Below are positions 1 to 5,338 of a stretch of DNA of 5,338 bases, piece by piece. The stretch's first letter is position 1. Each line of letters opens with the position of its first letter. The DNA lies in assembly GCA_027728145.1 (NCBI GenBank), contig JAQBZV010000070.1:1-5338 (forward strand), written 5' to 3'. Under the pieces are notes generated by a model, which worked only from the letters and a program-made list of their open reading frames with translations, made no database searches and was not told the origin of the DNA. The stretch is from Actinomycetota bacterium (lineage in GTDB: Bacteria > Actinomycetota > Actinomycetes > Actinomycetales > Microbacteriaceae). The position numbers and the translations under genes were made by a program.

Positions 1-339
1 CTCACCCGAGGCCAAGAGAGATGTATCTATGTCTTCACGGCCAAAGACTTCGATGCGCATGTCGAACGTCTCCGGGAAGCGCCCCTGACCTCAAAAGCCA
101 GCCGTGACTTCCTGCGGTTGTTCCTCTCCGGGGCTTCATCAGAAATCCCCGACAAGCAAAATCGAGTGACCGTCCCCCCGGCCTTGCGCGACTATGCCGG
201 GCTGGAGCGTGAACTGACCGTCATCGGTGCGGGAAACAGAGCCGAGATTTGGTCCACCACCGCGTGGGATCAGTACTACCAAGAGCGCGAACAAGCCTTC
301 TCAGAGACTGAGGAGGAGGTGATTCCTGGGCTGTTGTAG
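1..339 (+). CDS. mraZ: MraZ transcriptional regulator, 5'-truncated
   Basis: The frame is open from base 1 to the TAG at 337-339, giving 112 residues. The family is about 140-145 aa, so roughly 30 N-terminal residues lie outside the window. MraZ is a DNA-binding protein with two tandem SpoVT/AbrB-like (swapped-hairpin) domains that regulates its own dcw operon by binding repeats upstream of mraZ; those sites are not in this window. Visible are the end of the first domain ([18 protein letters not shown]) and all of the second, with the hallmark [20 protein letters not shown] followed by [15 protein letters not shown]. The usual DKQGR is DKQNR here, a small deviation. The TTG at 118 is an internal leucine codon, because homology continues upstream of it. 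Position just before rsmH is the standard dcw arrangement. The identification is secure from motif and neighbours. Confidence 0.95.
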   Translation, partial: LTRGQERCIYVFTAKDFDAHVERLREAPLTSKASRDFLRLFLSGASSEIPDKQNRVTVPPALRDYAGLERELTVIGAGNRAEIWSTTAWDQYYQEREQAFSETEEEVIPGLL

Positions 340-425
340 CCCTGAAGTCAGACTCCCCTCCGTGAGCCCTGTGTCACCTTCCCCGGTCCCAGGTCATCAC
401 ACGGAAGGGAATCTGACTCCAGGGC
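339..425. repeat. Long imperfect inverted repeat in the mraZ-rsmH spacer
   Basis: The arms are 339-364 and 400-425 (26 nt each) around a 35-nt loop. Base-by-base pairing gives 23 of 26 matches. The three mismatches (345/419, 353/411, 358/406) are all A opposite C on the + strand, which become U opposite G, a permitted wobble, in a transcript of the - strand. The left arm begins on the last base of the mraZ stop codon, and the right arm ends 4 nt before the rsmH Shine-Dalgarno. The left-arm foot GCCCTG (339-344) is repeated at 366-371 in the loop, so an alternative pairing with CAGGGC (420-425) exists. No T-run follows the structure on either strand, so it is not a canonical intrinsic terminator. 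It could be a U-tract-less terminator or attenuator, an RNA-processing site, or a relic of a small palindromic repeat element. The repeat itself is directly visible; its role is not known. Confidence 0.85.
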
Positions 426-429
426 CACC

Positions 430-434
430 GGGAG
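430..434 (+). promoter_or_regulatory. Ribosome binding site of rsmH
   Basis: GGGAG lies 4 nt before the ATG at 439. The spacing is short, but no other in-frame start fits, and the protein beginning MIATYSHIPVL matches the usual RsmH N-terminus (a few residues, then H-x-PVL). The site sits just outside the foot of the 339-425 inverted repeat, so the hairpin would leave it accessible. Confidence 0.6.
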
Positions 435-438
435 AATC

Positions 439-1398
439 ATGATCGCTACCTACTCTCACATCCCCGTGCTCGCACCGCGAGCTCTGGAGTTGCTCGGTCC
501 CGCTCTTCAGGGCGAGAACCCGCTCCTCGTGGACGCAACCTTGGGGCTCGGCGGTCACACCGAAATGTTCCTCTCCGCTATTCCCGCGCTCCGGGTGCTC
601 GGTATCGACCGCGATCCCGAGGCTCTCGATCGGGCGGGGGAGCGGCTGGCTCCTTTTGGTGACCGGGTCTCTTATGCGCAATGCCGCTACGACGAACTCG
701 GAACAGCCCTGGATGAGCACTCTCCGGACCACGCACCGGAGGCCATCCTTTTTGATCTCGGGGTGTCCTCACTGCACTTGGACAAGCCGGAGCGCGGTTT
801 TTCCTATTCCCACGACGCACCTCTGGATATGCGGATGAATCCGCAGGACGATGTGAGCGCTGCTGACGTGTTGCAGTCGTTCGCTGAGGCCGATCTCGCC
901 GACCTGTTCTTTCGGTTGGGAGACGAGAAGCTCGCGAAGCGCTACGCCCGAGCAATTGTCGAGCGCCGACTCCAGGCTCCTATCGTCCGCACCGGGGACT
1001 TGGTCGACGTCTTGCAAGAGGCAACCCCCTACGCGCTGAAAGACAAAGGTCACCCCGCCAAGCGTGTTTTTCAGGCACTCCGCATGGCGGTCAATCAGGA
1101 ACTGGACTCTCTCGCCAAGGCCCTTCCCGTCGCTTTTGATCGCGTGGCCATAGGGGGACGGGTTGCCGTCATGTCCTACCACTCCGGCGAGGACCGCCTC
1201 GTCAAGAGGGAGCTGCGCAAACTTTCGGTCTCGACCGCTCCCGCCGGTCTCCCCACAGAACTTCCCCAGCACCGGCCGAGCTTCCGCGAACTCACTCGCG
1301 GAGCTGAGCTCGCTAGTGCGGCAGAGATTGCCCTCAACCCTCGAAGTGCCTCCGTCCGCCTGCGGGCAGGGGAAAAAGTGAAAGAGGTACGTTCATGA
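439..1398 (+). CDS. rsmH: 16S rRNA (cytosine(1402)-N(4))-methyltransferase RsmH
   Basis: This 319-aa protein has normal family length. It is a cytoplasmic SAM-dependent methyltransferase that puts the N4-methyl group on C1402 of 16S rRNA in the ribosomal P site. Visible motifs, in order, are HIPVL (residues 7-11), the SAM-binding loop DATLGLGGHTEMF (32-44), the acidic strand end GIDRDPEAL (55-63), FDLGVSSLHLDKPERGFSY (105-123), the APLDMRMN segment (127-134), KRVFQALRMAVNQEL (208-222) and SYHSGEDR (246-253). The last motif is usually S(F/Y)(H/Q)SLEDR, so Gly at 250 is a mild departure. An inserted helical domain lies between about residues 130 and 220, as in other RsmH proteins. The gene follows mraZ after a 99-bp spacer, and its stop overlaps the next start as ATGA. 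The old name is mraW. Function is assigned by family. Confidence 0.97.
   Translation: MIATYSHIPVLAPRALELLGPALQGENPLLVDATLGLGGHTEMFLSAIPALRVLGIDRDPEALDRAGERLAPFGDRVSYAQCRYDELGTALDEHSPDHAPEAILFDLGVSSLHLDKPERGFSYSHDAPLDMRMNPQDDVSAADVLQSFAEADLADLFFRLGDEKLAKRYARAIVERRLQAPIVRTGDLVDVLQEATPYALKDKGHPAKRVFQALRMAVNQELDSLAKALPVAFDRVAIGGRVAVMSYHSGEDRLVKRELRKLSVSTAPAGLPTELPQHRPSFRELTRGAELASAAEIALNPRSASVRLRAGEKVKEVRS
1383..1387 (+). promoter_or_regulatory. Ribosome binding site of the ftsL-like gene
   Basis: AGAGG lies inside the last codons of rsmH, 7 nt before the ATG at 1395. That start overlaps the rsmH stop (ATGA, 1395-1398), an arrangement typical of translational coupling, so the ribosome finishing rsmH can restart directly on the next gene. 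Confidence 0.7.
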
Positions 1399-2027
1399 CC
1401 GCCCTTGCCCACAGCACTGCCGGAGCCCTGAGGGCCCGCGCCGCGACCCCGACACGCCAGAGAACGAAGGCGAATGCCGTCCCCAAGCTCCGCTATATCG
1501 TGGTTTTGCTGGCCGGCATCTTCGGAATCTTAGGTGGACAACTCTTGCTCTCTATCGCAGTGTCCGGTGGTGCTTACGAAATTGCCTCCCTCAAGTCTGA
1601 TCTGCGGGGATCCCAGCAAAAGCAACAGATTGTCGATGAAGAAATCAGCGCCCTCGTGGCACCTGACACATTGGCAACACTGGCCGGTTCCATGGGAATG
1701 GTTCCGGATAACAATCCCGCCTACATCCGCGTTTCTGATGGTGCCATTGTGGGAGAAGCGATCCCCGCGGAGGCCACTACCAGCGGCCAAGTGTTTGCGG
1801 TCACGGCGGGGACAGAGTCACTTGCGCCACCTCGCATCGTCGAAGATGTCTTCCTGACAATCTCAGCAGCGGCAGCGCTCGAAGCCGATGTCGTTGATGC
1901 TCTGGCGCCTCCGAGTGACGAGGCAGACTTTGCGGAGACCACAATGCCCGTTGTCGCTACCGTGTCGGTTCCAGAGACGCCTGCACCCCGCTTTGGCGGA
2001 TCCATCCCCTCACCGGTGACGCGCTAA
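1395..2027 (+). CDS. ftsL: FtsL-type divisome membrane protein (bitopic)
   Basis: This 210-aa protein occupies the ftsL slot between rsmH and ftsI. It has a basic, disordered cytoplasmic N-terminus (about 1-31, rich in Arg/Lys/Ala) and one transmembrane helix (about 33-56, YIVVLLAGIFGILGGQLLLS). A likely coiled coil follows (about 60-90, heptad-like IASLKSDLRGSQQKQQIVDEE), then a short conserved-looking segment MGMVPDNNPAYIRVSDGAI (100-118). The tail from about 120 to 210 is Ala/Pro/Glu-rich and of low complexity. FtsL is a divisome scaffold that works with FtsB/DivIC and FtsQ to recruit and activate FtsW-FtsI; here that role is inferred from topology and position, since FtsL sequences diverge too far for motif proof. 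The tail makes it longer than the roughly 100-120 aa of classical FtsL. The start is supported by the overlapping ATGA and its Shine-Dalgarno. The gene ends 10 nt before ftsI. Confidence 0.8.
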   Translation: MTALAHSTAGALRARAATPTRQRTKANAVPKLRYIVVLLAGIFGILGGQLLLSIAVSGGAYEIASLKSDLRGSQQKQQIVDEEISALVAPDTLATLAGSMGMVPDNNPAYIRVSDGAIVGEAIPAEATTSGQVFAVTAGTESLAPPRIVEDVFLTISAAAALEADVVDALAPPSDEADFAETTMPVVATVSVPETPAPRFGGSIPSPVTR

Positions 2028-2033
2028 GGAGGG
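2026..2033 (+). promoter_or_regulatory. Strong ribosome binding site of ftsI overlapping the upstream stop
   Basis: AAGGAGGG is nearly the full anti-Shine-Dalgarno complement and includes the last two bases of the ftsL-like TAA stop (2025-2027). It lies 4 nt before the ATG at 2038. It fixes the ftsI start, places a short basic segment before the membrane anchor, and points to coupled translation of the two divisome proteins. Confidence 0.8.
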
Positions 2034-2037
2034 CTGG

Positions 2038-3780
2038 ATGTCTCACCAGCGCGTGTCACGCCGCCGTATGGGCATTGCGCTCCTGGTCGTCTTCCTGATG
2101 GCCGGGCTGCTGGTGACGCGTTTGGTAGATGTTCAAGTTGTCCGAGCCGCCGAGCTGAAAGCCCAGTCGGCCGATATTCGCACCACCTCCGAGGTTATTT
2201 GGGCCTCGCGAGGATCCATTGTGGATAGTTTTGGCAACGATTTGGCGACGGATGTTGATCGCTACGACGTGAGTGCTGACCCACGGAAGGTGGGAGAATT
2301 CCGCCGTGACGGCGAGGTCATCACGGTGGCCGCTGCGATGGCCGAAATTGCTCTCATCACGGACGCCAACCCCGATGAGTTGCTCTATGCCGTCAATCGA
2401 GACCGCGAAGCGCACTTCACTTTTCTCGTCAAGAGCGTGAGCCCCGAGGATCGCCAGGCATTGCGCGACCTCCGCAATCCTTGGTTACAAATGGATCTCG
2501 TGCGGGAGCGCACCTACCCCTTCGGTGCGGTGACCGCGAACCTCACCGGGATGCTCGGCACCGATGAGCCTTTGGCGGGTGTGGAGCGCAAATACGATCC
2601 GTGTCTGCGGGCGATTAATGGCACCGCCACCTACCAAAAAGGTGCTGATGGTATTCGCCTTCCGGGGACTACCCAGCTTGTGGAGCAGCCCATACACGGT
2701 GGTGACGTCCGACTCACCATCGATAGCGACCTCCAGTGGTACGTCCTCCAGACTCTGGCTGAGCACGGGAGCAACCTGGGCGCCCAATACGGTTCCGCAA
2801 TGGTCGTGCGAGTCGACGACGGGCATGTCCTGGCGGCGGTGGATTGGCCAACCTTTGACCCCAACGACTTTTCTGAGGCCCCCATCGAGTTCCTAGGTGC
2901 GCGCTCCCTCAGTTCCCCCTATGAACCCGGGTCCATTATGAAATCGGTGGGTATCGCGATGCTCATCGATGGTGGCTACACCTACTCAGAAGACAAGATC
3001 GTGGCGCCGGGTTTCTACGAGGTGTACCCCGGCCAGTACATCAAGAACTTCCTCGTCGCTGATAGTCGCCAGCTCACGACGGCGGGCGTGCTCCAGACCT
3101 CTTCCAACACCGGAATCTCGGTGTTGGCCGACCGTATGCCAAAGGCCGAGGCCACCCGCTACCTGCGTGACTTTGGTTTTGGTGAGATCACAGGAATTGA
3201 CTTCCTCGGCGAGTCCTCCGGTCAGGTTCTTCCCGTCGATCGCGTGGATGCCCTGACTCGCTACAACCAGTTCTTTGGTCAAGGTATTTCGGTCACTGCA
3301 GCCCAAATGGCTTCGTCCTACCAGACACTTGCTAACGATGGTGTTCGCGTTCCGCTTCGCCTCGTAGACGGGTGTATGACCAGCGAAGGAGAGTATGTTC
3401 CGGAGCCCGTGGGAGAACCGGTTCAGGTCGTATCGGCTAGTGCTGCCCAGCAGACTGTGCGGATGATGGAGACCGTGGTGACCCAGGGTGGACTGCGGAA
3501 TACGCTGGAAATTCCCGGGTATCGAGTTGCGGCAAAGACCGGTACCGCGGAAATAGCAACCTCAGACGGGTACGGAGACGACCGCGTGATTTCCCTGGCC
3601 GGTATGGCGCCTGCGGAAGACCCGGAATATGTCGTCTTGGTCAGCTTTTACAAGCCCCAGAGCTCGAGGGTGTCCTCTGCTGCCGCTCCCGCCTTCCACG
3701 AGATTTTGTCCCACGTGTTGAAGCACTACCGTGTCGCGCCCTCGAGCGAGCCAGCGGTACTTCCCCCGCTAACCTGGTAG
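2038..3780 (+). CDS. ftsI: Septal peptidoglycan transpeptidase FtsI (class B PBP, PBP3-like)
   Basis: This 580-aa class B penicillin-binding protein is called pbpB in actinobacteria. It cross-links septal peptidoglycan and partners with the FtsW glycosyltransferase. It has a short basic cytoplasmic tail (RRR at 8-10), an uncleaved signal-anchor helix (about 11-28), then the PBP dimerisation domain starting at ASRGSIVDSFGNDLA (56-70) and running to about residue 215. The transpeptidase domain follows. All three catalytic motifs are intact: SxxK as S299-I-M-K302 in YEPGSIMKS, SxN as S355-S-N357 in TSSNTGI, and KTG as K500-T-G502 in AAKTGTAE. FGFGEITGIDFLGE (379-392) and FFGQGISVTAAQMA (412-425) are further family segments. 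There are no PASTA repeats at the C-terminus, unlike some Gram-positive PBPs. It lies between the ftsL-like gene (10-nt gap) and murE (34-nt gap), the usual actinobacterial order. The protein is complete and appears active. Confidence 0.97.
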   Translation: MSHQRVSRRRMGIALLVVFLMAGLLVTRLVDVQVVRAAELKAQSADIRTTSEVIWASRGSIVDSFGNDLATDVDRYDVSADPRKVGEFRRDGEVITVAAAMAEIALITDANPDELLYAVNRDREAHFTFLVKSVSPEDRQALRDLRNPWLQMDLVRERTYPFGAVTANLTGMLGTDEPLAGVERKYDPCLRAINGTATYQKGADGIRLPGTTQLVEQPIHGGDVRLTIDSDLQWYVLQTLAEHGSNLGAQYGSAMVVRVDDGHVLAAVDWPTFDPNDFSEAPIEFLGARSLSSPYEPGSIMKSVGIAMLIDGGYTYSEDKIVAPGFYEVYPGQYIKNFLVADSRQLTTAGVLQTSSNTGISVLADRMPKAEATRYLRDFGFGEITGIDFLGESSGQVLPVDRVDALTRYNQFFGQGISVTAAQMASSYQTLANDGVRVPLRLVDGCMTSEGEYVPEPVGEPVQVVSASAAQQTVRMMETVVTQGGLRNTLEIPGYRVAAKTGTAEIATSDGYGDDRVISLAGMAPAEDPEYVVLVSFYKPQSSRVSSAAAPAFHEILSHVLKHYRVAPSSEPAVLPPLTW

Positions 3781-3782
3781 CC

Positions 3783-3810
3783 GGGGTGTCGACGCCCCAT
3801 GGAGGGGTGT
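3783..3810 (+). promoter_or_regulatory. murE leader with two mutually exclusive hairpins
   Basis: GGGGTGT occurs twice (3783-3789 and 3804-3810) on either side of ACGCCCC (3792-3798), which can pair with either copy. Hairpin A pairs 3783-3788 with 3793-3798 (6 bp including one G-U, TCGA loop) and leaves the murE Shine-Dalgarno free. Hairpin B pairs 3792-3798 with 3804-3810 (7 bp including one G-U, ATGGA loop) and buries the GGGG of the Shine-Dalgarno. The pairing options are visible; regulation by them is inference. In a G+C-rich leader this short, chance is a real alternative. Confidence 0.4.
3801..3807 (+). promoter_or_regulatory. Ribosome binding site of murE
   Basis: GGAGGGG lies 7 nt before a GTG at 3815 in the murE frame. 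It decides the start: the first in-frame ATG downstream (4166) is deep inside the conserved N-terminal domain, and the in-frame GTG at 3827 has a poorer upstream purine tract. The ATG at 3799 just before it is out of frame with murE. Confidence 0.7.
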
Positions 3811-3814
3811 AGAG

Positions 3815-5338
3815 GTGGGAAAGGCTGTGGCACTGCGACCCCTGACCACCACCCCCGTCGCGGTCAGCACACTGGCCACATCGTTGGGGTTGGTTCACCA
3901 TGGCCCGGACGCGGACGTTACTGGTGTCGCGTTGGCGTCAGCGGCGGTTCACAGCGGAGACCTTTTTGTCGCACTGCGCGGTGTACACCGCCACGGTAGT
4001 GAGTTTTGGCCCGATGCTCGAGCGGCCGGTGCCACTGCTGTGCTCACCGATGAGGAGGGTTTTGATTCGCTTCGTGACCCCGCTCTACCGATTCTCGTGG
4101 CGGATAACCCGCGAGCGCTTCTCGGCCGGGTGTCTGCAGAAATCTATGGCACTGAATCCACCCCAATGCCCACACTTCTTGGCGTGACGGGAACCAATGG
4201 TAAGACCTCAACCGCCTTTCTCCTGGAGGCAATCATGCGGGGAATTGGCGCGCGGACCGCGCTGTCGACGACCGCGATTCGCCAGGTCAACGGTGAGAAC
4301 TTTCCCAGCACTTTGACTACCCCGGAAGCACCGGACACGCACGCGATGATTGCGCGTTCTCGCGAGGAGGGTGTTACGGCAATCGCGCTGGAAATTAGCG
4401 CTCAAGCCCTGGATAAGAACCGGATGGATCAGGTCGTCTGTGACGTGGCTGGGTTCACAAACCTTAGCCACGATCATCTCGAGGATTTTCACACCATGGA
4501 GAATTATTTGCACGCAAAGGCTGCGCTGTTTACCCCAGCCCAGGCCCGAGAAGCGGTGGTGTGTGTGGATTCCCCCTGGGGTGTGAAGCTGGCAGAGATG
4601 GTGGACATTCCCTGCACGACCCTGGGTCGCCGAGGCACGGTTGTGGCTGATTGGTCCTGGGACGTGGTGAGTGTTGATGCCGGCTCCAGCGTGTGCGCTC
4701 TGGAGTCCCGAGAGGGTCACACAGTGGAGCTGCTGGTTCCCTTGGTGGGTGACCACATGGTCTCCAACGCTGCCTTAGCCGCCGTGATGGTCCTTCGTTC
4801 GGGAGTCTCGAGAGAGGAACTTTCGGCCCTCGGACCGGGGAGTGGGGGCGTACCGGTGTTTATCCCGGGTCGAATGGAACGGGTGTCGGGGCCTGAGGGT
4901 CCTCAGGTGTTTGTGGATGCTGGCCGCAGCGCTGATGCCTATGAGCAGACTCTCGCCACCCTGCGGGCCTCAACGGCTGGCCGCCTCATTATGGTGTGTG
5001 GAACATCGGGCAATCGCGATGCGACCAAGCGCCCCACTATGGGCTCCGTGGCCGCTGAGCGCTCCGATGTTGTCATCATCACGGACGATGACCCGCGGAG
5101 GGAAGACCCGGCCGTGATTCGACAGGGCCTACTGGAGGGCGCACGGGGAGTCCCCGGTGCCACTGTTCACGAGATTCCCGACCCCAGCGAGGCGATTCGC
5201 TTCGCGGTCGGACTGGCAGGGGAAGGCGACACAATTTTGTGGAGCGGGCCTGGATCTCAGGACTATCGGGATATCGAGGGGGTCAAGGTTCCCTACTCTG
5301 CAAGAGAGCAGGCTCGAGCGGCTTTGAGAGAAGCCGGC
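3815..5338 (+). CDS. murE: UDP-N-acetylmuramyl-tripeptide synthetase MurE, 3'-truncated
   Basis: 508 codons are open to the window edge. The end (YSAREQARAALREAG) looks like the last residues of the family, so few codons are missing. MurE is the cytoplasmic ATP-dependent ligase adding the third, diamino acid residue to UDP-MurNAc-L-Ala-D-Glu. Visible are an N-terminal UDP-binding domain (about 20-115, SGDLFVALRGVHRHGSEF), the ATP loop GVTGTNGKTS (123-132, Lys130), TTPE (168-171, usually TTPD), EISAQAL (193-199, usually EVSSHAL), FTNLSHDHLEDFHTMENY, and the lysine expected to be carbamoylated (Lys235 in HAKAALF). The C-terminal domain shows GRMERV (Arg353), DAGRSAD (368-374, usually DYAHTPD) and GTSGNRDATKRP. 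The specificity motif is DDPR (425-428) instead of the DNPR of meso-diaminopimelate enzymes, and GKGHE is GPGSQ (478-482). I infer a Lys-, Orn- or diaminobutyrate-adding enzyme. The start is the GTG placed by the Shine-Dalgarno at 3801-3807. Confidence 0.93.
   Translation, partial: MGKAVALRPLTTTPVAVSTLATSLGLVHHGPDADVTGVALASAAVHSGDLFVALRGVHRHGSEFWPDARAAGATAVLTDEEGFDSLRDPALPILVADNPRALLGRVSAEIYGTESTPMPTLLGVTGTNGKTSTAFLLEAIMRGIGARTALSTTAIRQVNGENFPSTLTTPEAPDTHAMIARSREEGVTAIALEISAQALDKNRMDQVVCDVAGFTNLSHDHLEDFHTMENYLHAKAALFTPAQAREAVVCVDSPWGVKLAEMVDIPCTTLGRRGTVVADWSWDVVSVDAGSSVCALESREGHTVELLVPLVGDHMVSNAALAAVMVLRSGVSREELSALGPGSGGVPVFIPGRMERVSGPEGPQVFVDAGRSADAYEQTLATLRASTAGRLIMVCGTSGNRDATKRPTMGSVAAERSDVVIITDDDPRREDPAVIRQGLLEGARGVPGATVHEIPDPSEAIRFAVGLAGEGDTILWSGPGSQDYRDIEGVKVPYSAREQARAALREAG

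Noticed and set aside
118..339. Separate 73-aa protein starting at TTG 118
   Set aside because: The same frame continues upstream to base 1 with MraZ-like sequence. The TTG is an internal leucine codon of truncated mraZ.
339..438. Canonical rho-independent terminator or promoter in the mraZ-rsmH spacer
   Set aside because: The hairpin is long, but no T-run follows it on either strand, and I see no convincing -35/-10 pair before rsmH. It is therefore annotated only as an inverted repeat.
769..1272. 167-codon open frame on the - strand inside rsmH
   Set aside because: It is antisense to conserved RsmH motifs, has no recognisable domain and is a product of G+C-rich codon use. The same applies to the - strand frames at 397-732 and 578-955.
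3799..4187. Two + strand open frames (3799-3999 and 3900-4187) over the start of murE, suggesting a small gene or a frameshift
   Set aside because: The murE frame is open without a break from 3815 through the UDP-binding domain into GTNGKT. The alternative frames are Arg-rich, unlike any family I recognise, so neither a frameshift nor an extra gene is needed.
4208..4756. 182-codon open frame on the - strand inside murE
   Set aside because: It lies opposite the conserved central ligase domain of MurE, has no family-like motif and no matching upstream context, so it is a shadow of the real gene.
1..5338. Novel multi-gene system, mobile element, CRISPR array or RNA gene
   Set aside because: Coding sequence of known dcw genes fills almost the entire window, all in one direction with standard order. 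There are no transposase motifs, spaced direct repeats, tRNA-like folds or foreign-looking composition.

Overview
The window is one contiguous piece of a division and cell wall (dcw) cluster, with all genes on the + strand. The order is mraZ (5' end cut off), rsmH (mraW), a small FtsL-type membrane protein, ftsI/pbpB, and murE (cut off at the 3' edge, probably only a few codons short). This order, the moderately high G+C content and the divergent FtsL and MurE sequences indicate an actinobacterium. Microbacteriaceae is my best guess, from remembered features of that family's FtsL-like protein (the MGMVP...PAYIRVSDGA segment) and MurE (TSGNRDATKRP, SAQAL, GPGxQDYRDI). No database search was possible, and I cannot name a genus.

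Layout: 1-339 is the C-terminal three quarters of MraZ. 340-438 is a 99-bp spacer, the longest non-coding stretch here, dominated by a long imperfect inverted repeat. 439-1398 is rsmH. 1395-2027 is the ftsL-like gene, overlapping rsmH by an ATGA. 2038-3780 is ftsI, whose Shine-Dalgarno overlaps the ftsL-like stop codon. 3781-3814 is a 34-bp leader with two mutually exclusive hairpins, and 3815-5338 is murE from a GTG start. From rsmH onward the genes are so tightly packed that one operon with translational coupling is likely. The exception is the mraZ-rsmH junction, where the inverted repeat could uncouple MraZ from the rest.

How the genes work together: MraZ is the cluster's DNA-binding regulator. 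RsmH methylates 16S rRNA. The FtsL-like protein and FtsI belong to the septal divisome, FtsI being the transpeptidase that cross-links septal peptidoglycan. MurE adds the third, diamino acid residue of the peptidoglycan stem peptide in the cytoplasm. The MurE residues that normally contact meso-diaminopimelate are altered (DDPR instead of DNPR, Gln in place of the GKGHE glutamate), so the cross-linking residue may be Lys, Orn or diaminobutyrate.

I found no mobile element, CRISPR array, RNA gene or unknown multi-gene system. The points most worth a second look are the mraZ-rsmH inverted repeat, the altered MurE motifs and the murE leader.
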